The position numbers were made by a program, and so were the translations under genes. A DNA stretch of 64,000 bases from Castor canadensis (lineage: Eukaryota > Chordata > Mammalia > Rodentia > Castoridae), in assembly GCF_047511655.1 (NCBI RefSeq), contig NC_133389.1, positions 151,481,973-151,545,972 on the forward strand. Direction: 5' to 3'. Positions within the stretch are counted from its first letter, which is position 1; every line of letters begins with the position of its first letter. Under the pieces are notes generated by a model. The model ran no database searches and was not told where the DNA came from. It was given only the letters and a program-made list of their open reading frames with translations. Shown here piece by piece: positions 1-10,200 of the stretch.

Positions 1-543
1 AAATAGCGGGTGTAAGTAAAAAGTGCATGGTCAAGTAACTGACTTCACCATTATTACTGTGACCCAGAATTTTTTGTCCTTGGGAGATTATTTTTATGCC
101 GGTACTGAAAATGGAATCTGCTAATATCTATCACTAACGCTTCAAACGAAAGTCAACCGCAACTGCAAAGAAAAGCCCAAAACAAAAAGGGCTTTTCCAA
201 TACCCTCTCCTCCACTTTACATCACAGATGGTGACCGAGGATTAAGATTTAATGTCCAGACACTAAAGCTACTCCTAAAAGCCGGGATCCAGATGGATGC
301 TGTCCGGCAGAGGCTGGGAAGGTGCCAATCATCAGAGGCGCAGAGCCCAGCACCCATCACTCTGCAACGACGCCCGGGAAACAACCCCTTCCCTCCTCGC
401 GACGGTGACCCGGCGAGCACCCAGCTCTCGGGTGTCCGCGAGTGACCTCCGAGGAGCCGAGGGGCACGGAGCGGAGAGCCTCCTCTGCCTTCCGGGGAGG
501 TCGACAAGGGCAAATTCGAGTCGCGCGCGGAAAGGTTACTCAC

Positions 544-700
544 AGGAATGGCCCGGCGTCCTGCGTTCTCTGCCCGCGCTCCCTCAGAGAAATCCCTAAA
601 GCAGCGACAGCCTGAGAGCAGCAGCCGGAGCTGCCGCCGCTACTACTAACTACTCGGGCGTGGCAGGGACCGGCGAGCAACTTCACAACATCATCACTCG
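544..700 (-). other. TRAK2: putative non-coding first exon of TRAK2 (5' UTR); right limit approximate
   Basis: On the - strand a near-ideal splice donor (GTGAGT at plus 543-538) follows GC-rich sequence, so an exon would end at 544. The right limit is a guess: a - strand CCAAT box at 749-753 suggests that transcription starts somewhat to its left. TRAK2 is expected here by gene order. It encodes a kinesin/dynein adaptor for mitochondrial transport, but none of its protein-coding sequence lies in the window, so the assignment rests on position and the donor alone. Bases 1-537 would then be the start of TRAK2 intron 1; I see no other feature in them. Confidence 0.45.
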
Positions 701-812
701 GCGACCTCGGATCCGCAGCGACGCGGGGTCAACGACAGCCCCCACACCATTGGGGAAGCTTAAAGGAGACCTACTCTCCCGGCAGTCTCCACTGCACTAG
801 CGCACGACCTGC

Positions 813-825
813 CGGGAACTGTAGT
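813..825 (-). promoter_or_regulatory. ZNF143/THAP11-type site (ACTAYRnnnCCCR)
   Basis: Read on the - strand, this stretch is ACTACAGTTCCCG followed by GCAGG. It matches the conserved ACTAYRnnnCCCR promoter motif bound by ZNF143 and THAP11, which is enriched in bidirectional CpG-island promoters. It sits just beside the two GC boxes, between the predicted TRAK2 and STRADB first exons. Occupancy is inferred. Confidence 0.6.
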
Positions 826-899
826 TTCCTTTGCGCCCCGCCTCCATCTCGAAGGCCCCGCCCCCTCTCTGCCCTGCTCGGGGCGAGAGGCGGAGCAGG

Positions 900-1116
900 G
901 GCACGAACCTGGTCTCATGCTGGGGTGGGGCGAATCCCGTCCGAGATGACTGCCTGGGGCTGGGGCAGAGTTACCTAGCCAACTGCCCCAGTCACGGGCG
1001 CGGCGCCCTGCTGCGCCCCGCGGCCCTCGCTGGGAGCGGGCCTAGCGCGCTCGCCTTCCCCCTCCGCGAGCCGGGGTCCCGCGCTTGAGGAGTCGCTGGC
1101 CGTGGTCGCCGCTAGG
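900..1116 (+). other. STRADB: putative non-coding first exon of STRADB (5' UTR); limits approximate
   Basis: The first coding exon of STRADB begins at an acceptor near 4187, so a 5' UTR exon must lie upstream, most probably in the CpG island. A possible donor (AGG followed by GTAACG) lies at 1117. Weaker alternatives are at about 1280 and 1313. The start is not determinable, so the boundaries given are only a best guess. Confidence 0.35.
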
Positions 1117-1529
1117 GTAACGAGGGGAAGCTGTAGGGCTGGTGGGAGACGACGGGGAAGCCTAGCGCCGGCACTCGCTGCCCCACCTCGAGCCCGAGCT
1201 CCAGGCCCGCCCGGCCGACCTGACCTGACCCTGCCCCGCGCGGCGAGCGGCCCCTGCGCCCGCGCTGTCTGCCCCGCGCGAGGTCAGCAGGGCCTGCGGG
1301 GCTCGGCTGTGCCAGGTGCCGGGTCCCCCGGCTCTCACCTTTGGCCTCGGTCACCGGTCTGGCGACTTTCGACAGAAGGCACCCTCTGGCACCCGCTCCA
1401 TCTGCCCTCAGGACTGGAGGGGACGTTTTACAGAATTAAACGCTTCAGCGTCGTTTTGTCCCGAATTTAAATTTAGCATTGGGTTTTCCTCCTCGTGGGT
1501 TTGTTGTGTCAAATAGCTTTTTCTTCAGT

Positions 1530-1605
1530 ACTTGATGAGGATTTGTGTGTACCTGGCACACACTAGGCGCCTTTGTAAATATTTGTTGAAAGCATGAGTC
1601 ACGAT
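1530..1605 (+). repeat. L2/MIR 3'-end fragment
   Basis: The stretch 'cctggcacacactaggcgcc...taaatatttgttgaaagcatg' resembles the shared 3' end of L2 and MIR elements. Confidence 0.55.
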
Positions 1606-3235
1606 CCTAAGTTTGGAAAATTCAACCGAGCTGTGCGTCGCTGTAGTTTTCGTTAAGGTTTTATGGGTTCCCAAGATCACTTTGAAAATTACGGTAATTT
1701 TGAAGCTCAACAAAGAGAGTTAAATCGGAGGTTTTTTGTTTTTTTTTCTTTCATTCTTTCTAACAGTAGACTCTGTTGGATGCCTAAATTAACTCAGAAC
1801 CCAAGTGTTGACCTTTGAAGTTTCAAGCCTTCAGGCAAACCATTCTATTATGAAACAGATGTAAATTATTTATGAAGCTCTATTGTAATTGACTTTTTAG
1901 ATACATGTGCAAGGGACTACATGAGGTACTCATGAATACACTTAGAAATAGAGGTCTTTTAAGTGTGGTTTAAAAAAAATAGATTTATATTCACAACCTG
2001 TGAGAGAGCGCACACAGGAGAACATTGACAGCAAATCTCCCACCCCACTGCTTTGACCGGTGGTGCTGCTGCCTTGACCTCAAAGTGTCTTATAAAATTA
2101 TCGCTTAATAGTGGAGTATATCTGAGGCAGAACCTCTGAGATTAAACCTCTCCACAGGGCAGTCTTTTTAGTACTAGCAATTCTCACAAATTTTTCTGAA
2201 AAATAGATAATATATCTATAATAGATAATAGATTTTCTGAAAAATAGATAATATAATGGACTTTTCACATTGTTTTGTTGTTGAAGACAACAAAATCAGT
2301 AACAATTATATTAACGGAACAAAGGCAGGATGCAAAATCATGATAACCAGAAAATTAAGTTGATCACAATATCCGTAACCTTCCTACCTGTGGGAAAGTC
2401 AGCTACAAGTGGTCTGTACCTTGCTTGCCTTAATTATCAGTGGGTGTCCCCAGTGTCCAGCCAGTTCCTGACCTGTGGTAGTCATTCATTAAGCGTATGG
2501 AATGAATACTTGACAATGTAATGACTTTCTGTGTGTGCAGTTTTTTCATTTATGTGGTTGTCTCTGTAGAATGGAGTGGGCATTTTACTGGGTCACAGCT
2601 ATAGATATTTTCATGGTTATCAAAACATTGCCAACTTGCTTTCCTGATAAGTCTTACCATTTTGCCCTTTTCAGAGCATCCTCTCCCATCTTTTATATAT
2701 TGTGTTCGGTAGTTACAAGTACTTCCAGATGAAGTATCTTATTTTATCTCAGTCACCCCGAAAGGCCCAGCAGGCACTGCTTTCCTCATTTTGTAGCACA
2801 GGAAACACCAGCATCTTACATTGTCAGTATTGGTTGGCAGGTGAAAAAATAATTATGACCTTTCAGGTTCTTTTTCCTTCCATTCTCTACCTTTGGTTCA
2901 TAGTGAACATGCCAAGTAAATTCACTTTCTTTCCTTAGTAATAAAATTGGATACTGTTTTATAACATTTATTTTTACAAAATCTTCCTTTTCTCATTCTG
3001 CTCAGAGATTTGTAGACTCCTTGGTCAAATTTGGGATGTTGTTTAGAAGAAGTAAGGAAAAGCCTGCTACTAGCAAGTTTCTAATGCTGCCACCCTTTCT
3101 ATTGGTAAAGGTCTAAAAACCTTTGGTGGTGTTTTTTTGTGTCTCCTTGAATTTAAGAAGTTACTATGTTAAAAATTTAAATCTGTTAGTAAAAATGGAC
3201 CCCCCCCCCTTTTTGTAAACATAGTAATCTCTGTA
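1606..3235. other. STRADB intron 1, no gene seen
   Basis: This is AT-rich intronic sequence. The only structure noted is a 23-bp direct repeat at 2192-2214 and 2233-2255 (41-bp period), and a run of ten C at 3200-3209. No repeat family was recognised. Confidence 0.5.
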
Positions 3236-3241
3236 TCTGCT

Positions 3242-3358
3242 GGAAGTGGGAGCACACCTGTAATCCTAGTGTTTGGGAACTGGAGAATGGAAAGTTTGGG
3301 CCCATCCTGGGCTACAGTGCAATATCTTATCTCAAAAAATCTAAATAATAATAATAAT
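3242..3358 (+). mobile_element. B1-like (7SL-derived) SINE with AAT tail
   Basis: The element carries 'gcacacctgtaatcctagtgtttgggaactgg' style sequence and 'cccatcctgggctac', then a (TAA)n tail. Imperfect direct repeats flank it (atctgtatctgct near 3229 and atctgcatatctgct near 3360), consistent with a target-site duplication. Confidence 0.6.
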
Positions 3359-3429
3359 AATCTGCATATCTGCTATGTCTATCAACAAATCTCAGGACTT
3401 GAGTTGAGAACTAAAAATCATTAGGTAAT

Positions 3430-3600
3430 AGAACAATGAAACCACTTAAGCATGCAGTTGCTTTAAGTGGGGCAGGGAAGGGGTTGAGGTGAAGAAATGA
3501 TGGGGGCAGTCTAACCATTGTACAAAATAAACCTGTTTGGAATTGTCACAATGAATCCCCCCTGTACAATGAATATATCTTAATAAATTATAAAAGAAAA
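3430..3600 (+). repeat. possible 3' end of an interspersed repeat
   Basis: The segment runs from 'cagttgctttaagtggggcagggaag' to 'cctgtacaatgaatatatcttaataaatta' and an A-rich end. It has the look of a polyadenylated repeat end. I cannot name the family. Confidence 0.3.
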
Positions 3601-4187
3601 AAATCATAAAGTAAAATGATTTAACTTACAAAAATATTTTCACATGAAAACTAAAAACTAAATCTATGGCAACAAGAACACATTACTATCTATTACTAAT
3701 CCTGATTCTTTCCCAAATTTGCTAATCAAGGATCCCCAATAATTTAATAGGTAATTAATCCAATCAGAAAGCTTTGTAATTTCTCAAAGTTTACTTAAAT
3801 AGAACCATTGGAAATTCTTGAGGTTTATTTGTAAGTGGTACTATTTATATAAAAATAGCTACAAAATTGTTTCTCTGGATGGCTTTCATATTTGTTCAGG
3901 GTGCTTTTAAAAACTAGTACAGAAAAGACAGGGAAGAAAAGATACAAGTATCTTGGAAATAATTTGAAAATATACAGAACCTCCCTTCAACTTCACTCTG
4001 CCTTTCTGTAGTGATGTCAGATCCCAAACAGTGTTCAGTAATGAGAAATATTCTTTAAAGACAACTTTTAGAAGTCACTTGTCTTCATGTCAAGGAATGC
4101 CTGCCTAAATACCCAGTGAGGCTACAGAACTACTTCTTCAAGGAACTTTTAGGTAAATCTAACTTATTTTGCTTTTGTTTTTTATAG

Positions 4188-4292
4188 TAGAATATTTCTA
4201 CGTCTTGAAAGGAAGATAAAGCAAAAATCTTCTTTGGAATAGATGGATTTTTGTCACTTTCTGTGAACTAAAGCGATTCAATGTCTCTTCTG
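4188..4292 (+). CDS. STRADB: STRADB exon 2: 5' UTR end and start codon (MSLL)
   Basis: The acceptor is tttttatag before 4188 and the donor is GTAAGT at 4293. The ATG at 4281-4283 opens the STRADB frame with four codons (MSLL) before the intron, as in the human gene. The start context is weak (T at -3, T at +4). Confidence 0.85.
4243..4266 (+). other. short upstream ORF in the STRADB 5' UTR
   Basis: An ATG at 4243 opens a seven-codon frame (MDFCHFL) that stops at 4264-4266, 14 nt before the STRADB start. It has G at +4, while the main start has a poor context. It could lower initiation at the main ATG, but no function is shown. Confidence 0.5.
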
Positions 4293-7200
4293 GTAAGTTT
4301 TTGTTAACCTAGATCTTACTGTGTGCCATCAATAGTTAGATGTTAATGCAGAGCCTTATCAAAAGGCATATTCTGTTGAATGACTTCTGTCTTGAGGAAT
4401 GAATTAAATTCTCAGTGAGTTTTTGTCTCTTACACAGATCTTCTGTACTTCTTTGATATACTCATTATTCTAATCCTTTTTCTTATACCTACTTTTTCTA
4501 TATTGTATGCTTAGATGCCAAGTCCCATCTAGTTAGCTATGCCTTATCCTTTAAATCTTTCAAAAATTCCTTTTATCCCCAGTACCATCAAGAGAAAATT
4601 CCTTGTATAAATTTCTGAGTAAAGGCAAGCAAGATAGCATTTAAAACAAGCCTTTTGGCTTAACAGTGAGGTAAAAACATTTGGACCAGTGCATTTTATG
4701 AGCTATATTAGATGCCAGTTTGTTTTGTGTTTGGAGTAGATGCATGTTAGCTGTTTTAGATTAAGTGACTTGAGAACTTTTATTCTGATTTATATACAGG
4801 GTAATGTTTGAATAGGGAATTTTTATATTAAGACAATGATCTCAGTTTTTAAAGTTGTGAGATTGGCAGGACAGGTGGAATCCTCATTTTGAGTTTGCCT
4901 GTGAGTGCCAAGAATTGAAGCCAGGGTTCAGACTCATAGCTGCCACTCCATCAGTCACCAAAGCTAAGAGGCAGAACTATGAACTTAGGACACTGTCTTG
5001 TTAGTTACATGGAAAATACATAACATACTTTCTTTGAATATATGTATCTAGAAAATACATTGAAGTCAAGTATCTCATTCTATGAAGCAATATTTGCATG
5101 CTACTACTCTTCTACTCTTGTAGCATTTAAGCAGCCATAGGCAGTGTGTAAAAATGAAAAAAAATGAATGAGTTCCAGTGAAACTTTATTCACAAAACAG
5201 CTGGTGGTTCATGGACCATAGTTTGCTGACTCCTGCTCTGAAGAAGTACTTAGATTTACAATTTTCTATCACTTTGTAAATTGGAGAAGGTATAAGAGGC
5301 CATTTACTTTAGTCCATTCATTTGATAGATGAGGGATTCAGAGTGCTGAATTCAACTTCAGATAATCAGTAAATTAGGCTAACTGGTAAAATAGCTTGAT
5401 TATTAAGAAATTCTGGCTTTTTTTTAAAAAAATGAAATTTGATTACTTTTTAAGTGACTGATTATAAAATATTAACTAGAGAAAGATAGCCTTATTTGAT
5501 ATTGTACTTTAATATTCATATAAAAGTGCTTATTGATGAGATTCTTGAAAATAATTTCTTATAAAAGTCTCATATGATGTACTTATACTTTTCTTTTGGC
5601 ATACTTTTTCTCCCTAAATAATGTAAGATCAGCTTCATTCATCCCACTAATTGAAGATGTGCTAGATCATATGTAGGTGGTACACTTCTTTATAGGCAAT
5701 ATATGATAATAGAGCCATGAGTTATTATGCAGGAAAATGTAAATTATGATACTAGAACAAGTCTCTTTTAATTTGCTTTGAGTTGGACGTGTTTGTCACC
5801 TTAAACAAATTGGTAAGAAATTCACTCAGTATGTAATTTAAAAAATAAATGTATGGTTTAATGTGGAATAATATCGTTTCTACACTCAAGAAGAAAAACA
5901 TCTGAGGATCAAGATAAAATTACAGCAGACTAATCTTTAGCTAAGTATTCAGAAGAAAATAATTTTAGCTAAATATTTAGAAATATCTAGAAATTCATCA
6001 AGGGTAATGAAAGAGGTAAAAGTTAACATCAGGTTTTAAAATGAATTGATACTGCAACACCAAGAAAAGAGAGGACAAAGCTCAGAGATAGTACCAGCTA
6101 CAATTCTAACCGGTCTGAAGTTAGCTGTCTGCATGCCTAGCCACTCCTCCCTCCTCTCCCCATAGGATGAGTCCTTGTTTCAGTTCTGGACTGCTCCTCT
6201 CTGGGCATCACATCTTTTTGTATCCATTCACCACCCCTGCTTATCCTGTGCCATACTTTTCACTTATTTATTTCTTACTTCCAGGATTGTTTCTGTACTT
6301 CACGAACACAAGTTGAATCACTCAGACCTGAAAAACAGTCTGAAACCAGTATCCATCAATACTTGGTAAGAAAGTGGTTGAGTATAATTAATGTACCTCC
6401 TTTGCCTTCTGTAAAATCATTCTCTCCTGATTCTCTTGTAGCTCTTTTTCTTTCCGGTGTCTCTTATTGTTTCTTCTTGCATCTATTACTGTCTAAGAGT
6501 CTAAAATTGACTTCTCTTTCTAAACCAGCTCTCCTTAAACAGCTTCTCCTGTTCCTTTGATATTACTTGTTCAGATTTGAGATTGTGCTGAAGCTACCTC
6601 AGGTGTCCTGAGAGAACTCTGGCATCAAGATAATCACCTGATTTTTCTCTTTCTTGGGCACTAGACATGTTGATAGAATATATTTGATTAGATTTCTCAA
6701 AGGTACCTATACCGAGTTTGAGTGAAACTTTAGTCATCTCTGAAAGCTCACCAAACCATTGTATTTCCTGCTTTGCCTAATGAAAAACCATCTGTAAGTC
6801 ATCCTTACTAGAAACTTTGTTATCCTTATACTGCCTGTACTCCTGCCCTCATCTGGAGTTAGATACCAAGTTTTAGGAATCTCTCTTCTTCTCTCACAGG
6901 AGCACTGTTACTTAAGTCTCCTCATCTCCCACCTGGCCTGTTGCAGTAGTGTCATTGCCTGTAGTCTCCTAGTTACATACATAGTCTTCTCCCATGGTAA
7001 TCACATCAGTGTGCGGTACTGTAACATGATAGGCCCACTTATGCTATTTTCCAGCTTGAAAATGTCTCTTGGCTTCTTAAAGCCAAGAACTTTTTAGCAT
7101 GATATTAGGATTCTCATTGATGTGGAGTATTTCCAGTGTTTGAGTCTCATTTCTTGTTACTGAATCTTAGCACATATGCCTCCCTCTGCTTGAAATGCCT

Positions 7201-10200
7201 TTTTCCCTCCTCCTGAAATTCTTCCTCATTCACAAAGAATTGATTCAAATAACACATCTGTGAAGTCTTTCCAATTATGCTTTTATTTCATTATGCTCCC
7301 ATCTATCTTAGACAATCTTATAAACATAGTTCTTACTATATTATCTCACAGTGATTGAGGGGTATGTCTCTCCAACCATAATGTGATTCCCTATAAAATA
7401 GGGATCCTGTCTTATTTATCTTGCTCTCCTCAAGGCAGTGCCTGATATATTAAGTAATATTTAAAGGGATGCATTTGGCAACACATATTTCTCAGAGATC
7501 CTTTTTCTCCTCATAATCCTTAGGTTTTTAAAGTTAATCCTTACTTTGTGCTTCAATTTTCACTACAAAATGGAATCTGCCTTGCAAAATTTGCTACAAA
7601 ATAAGGTAATCCCAGTTAATTTTGCTTAGAATTTATCCCAGGCCTGTCTTCAGCCATCATCATTTTTATCATTTCACTTCTTACTCACTAATACTCTCCA
7701 TGGCCTTCTATATATTTGTCTTCTCATTCAGTAGGAGTAGTATTCATCCTGAGCTTTGACTCAAGTGATACCCCTTAGGTTGAATTCATGTGGCTCAGGT
7801 TCAGTCACATGGCTGCTGTTGTCTCCATGCTGGTACCAACAGAGAGACTTGGAACTCAGGAAATTTCCCTTCTAGAGTTCTTCACACTGCCAGGTTGGAA
7901 CCATTATATTTTAAACAGCTAATTCACTGTTGAAACTACTTAGACAAAAGTCTTAGGTAAGGAAAACAGAAGCATAATATGGAGAAATAAAATTGAAGAA
8001 ATTATGTAATGTAAATTAACACCTGCTGTAAACTGGTGCCTGATAATTGGAAAAGACTTTTTTGAGTCATGTTTAAAAATACCATCTGTTGTTTTATAGC
8101 TATCTTTCGGCCTGGACCCTATAGACAAGGCTAAATGTTAAGTTAAAATGTCATGTTCAGAAGATGCTCCTGGTTTTCTAAATGATTTGTCTCCTAAAAC
8201 TTTGGAAACACCCCGTTTTCTAAAATTAACCTTTGCAAATGAAGGCCTATGGTATTTGAGTTGAAATGCTGCTTTTAAAATTACTGCAATGTTAGCATTC
8301 TAGTGGTTCCTGAAAGGTCATCTAGTCCAGTCTTCAATCCATGCAGGAAACGTTCACTATAATATCTCTAAATTGGTTGTAGAAATCCAAATTTGAAATA
8401 AGCTCTATCATAGGAAATAATAATGTCCCATCATCATCATCACCACGGCATCATTTTAGGTCAAGATTCCACAAATGAATAAGAACATACGATATTTGGC
8501 ATTTTTATTATTTTTTTGTTTTTTGGCAGTACTATGGTTTGAACTCAGAGGTTCATGCTTGCTAGGAAGGTGCTGTACCACTTGAGCCACTCCACCAGCC
8601 CCGATATTTGGCATTTTGACTTGGCTTATCTTTCTCAGCATGATGATCACCAGTTTCATCCATTTTCCTGCAAATGACATAATTTCACTTTTCTTTCTGA
8701 CTGAAGTAATATTCCATAGTATGTATATATGCACACTATGTATATAGTACACACCATATTTTCTTTATCTATTCATCACTTGTTGGACACCTTGACTGTC
8801 TCCACAGTTTGGCTATTGTGAAGAGAGCTGCAAATAAATATGGGTATACAGGCAGTCATCTTGTATATTGATTTATACTCCTTCAGATACATGCCTAAGT
8901 GGTATAGTAGGGTCATAAAGTAGGTCTATTTTTAGTTGCAACTTTGCACTTTCAAAGTAGATGCTGTACCACTTGAGCCACATCTCTAGTTCATTTTGCT
9001 CTGGTTATTTTGGAGATAGGATCTTGCAAACTATTTGCCAAGTCTGGCCTTGAACCATGATCCTCCCCATCTAAGCCTCCCAAGTAGGTAGGATTATAGG
9101 TGTGAGCCACCAGCCCCTGGATTATTTTTAGTTTCTTGAGTAACCTCTATACTGATTTCCATAGTGGTTGCGCTAGTTTACATTCCCACCAGTTCTTTTT
9201 ACTACCACATCCTCTCCCACATTAGTTGTTTGTTTTCTTGATGATTGCCAATCTGACTGGGGTGAGATGGAAACTTAGTGTAGTTTTGATTTCCATTTCC
9301 TGTATAGCTCAGGATGTTGACCATTTCTTTATGTATTTATTAGCCATTTGCATTTCTTCATTTGAGAACTGTCTGTTCAATTTCTTTGCTCATTTATTAA
9401 TTGGATTATTTTGTTTTTTGCTGTTCAGTTTTTGAGTTCTTTATATATTCTGGATATTAATCTTTATCTTTTATTTGTTAAATAGTTAGTACAGATTTTC
9501 TCCCATTCTGTGGGTTGTCTTTTGATTGTGGTAATTATTTCTCTTGATGTGCAGAAACTTTTTAATTTAATGAAGTCCCATTTGTCAATTCTTTCTATTA
9601 TTTCCTGAGCAATTGGAGTCCTATTCAGAAAGTACTTGCCTACACCTGTATCCTCCAGCATATTGCCTATGTTTTCTTGTAGTAGTTTCAAGGTTTCAGA
9701 GACAGAGCTAGAAGTCTAGTCTTACCCTTCTGCATGTAGATAACCAGTTTTCCCCGCACCATTTTTTGAAGAGGCTGTCTTTTTTCCAAAGTATGTTTTT
9801 GGCTCTTTTTTCTCAAAGATCAGATGACTTGTAGGTATGTGGTTTTATTTCTGACTTTCTTATTCTCTTCTATTATTTTTCATGTCTGTTTTTGTGCCAG
9901 TACAAAGCTGTTTGTATTACTATGGCTTGGTAGTATAATTTGAAGGGTAGTATTGTGCTGTCTCCAGTGTTGCTGTTTTTGGCCAGGATTACTTTTGCTA
10001 TTTGAGGTCTTTTATGCTTCCATATGAATTTTAACTTTTTCTGTGAAGAATGGCATTGGGCATTGCATTAAATCTATAGATTGCTTTCAGTAGTATAGCC
10101 ATTTTTACAACATTAACTCTGCCATCCATGAACATGGTAGGTCTTTCCACCTTCCAATGTCATTCAGTTTCTACCTTCAAGGTTTTATACTTCTCACTGT

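Larger units (their letters stand above)
390..1300. promoter_or_regulatory. CpG-island bidirectional promoter (TRAK2 left / STRADB right)
   Basis: This block is strikingly rich in G+C and CpG compared with the AT-rich sequence on both sides. GC boxes (gccccgcctcc at 835-845 and gccccgccccc at 855-865) and a CCAAT box on the - strand (749-753) lie near its middle, and I see no TATA box. A leftward splice donor (538-543) and a possible rightward donor (1117) flank the core. In other mammals TRAK2 and STRADB are divergent neighbours with start sites very close together, so a shared housekeeping-type promoter is the natural reading. The exact start sites cannot be fixed from sequence. Confidence 0.75.
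3601..6280. other. STRADB introns 1 and 2, nothing further recognised apart from exon 2
   Basis: This AT-rich intronic stretch contains STRADB exon 2 (4188-4292). The segment at 5150-5245 ('ggaccatagtttgctgactcctgctctg') looks like a fragment of an old DNA-transposon-type repeat, but I could not assign it. No other gene is visible. Confidence 0.4.

Noticed and set aside
1333..1338. Strong - strand splice donor (GTGAGA) right of the main promoter
   Set aside because: It could mark an alternative TRAK2 first exon, but it lies beyond the predicted STRADB start and I see no second line of support.
297..1516. Several 60-120-codon frames in the CpG island
   Set aside because: All are in GC-rich promoter DNA on both strands, with Arg/Pro/Gly/Ser composition and no splice or family support.
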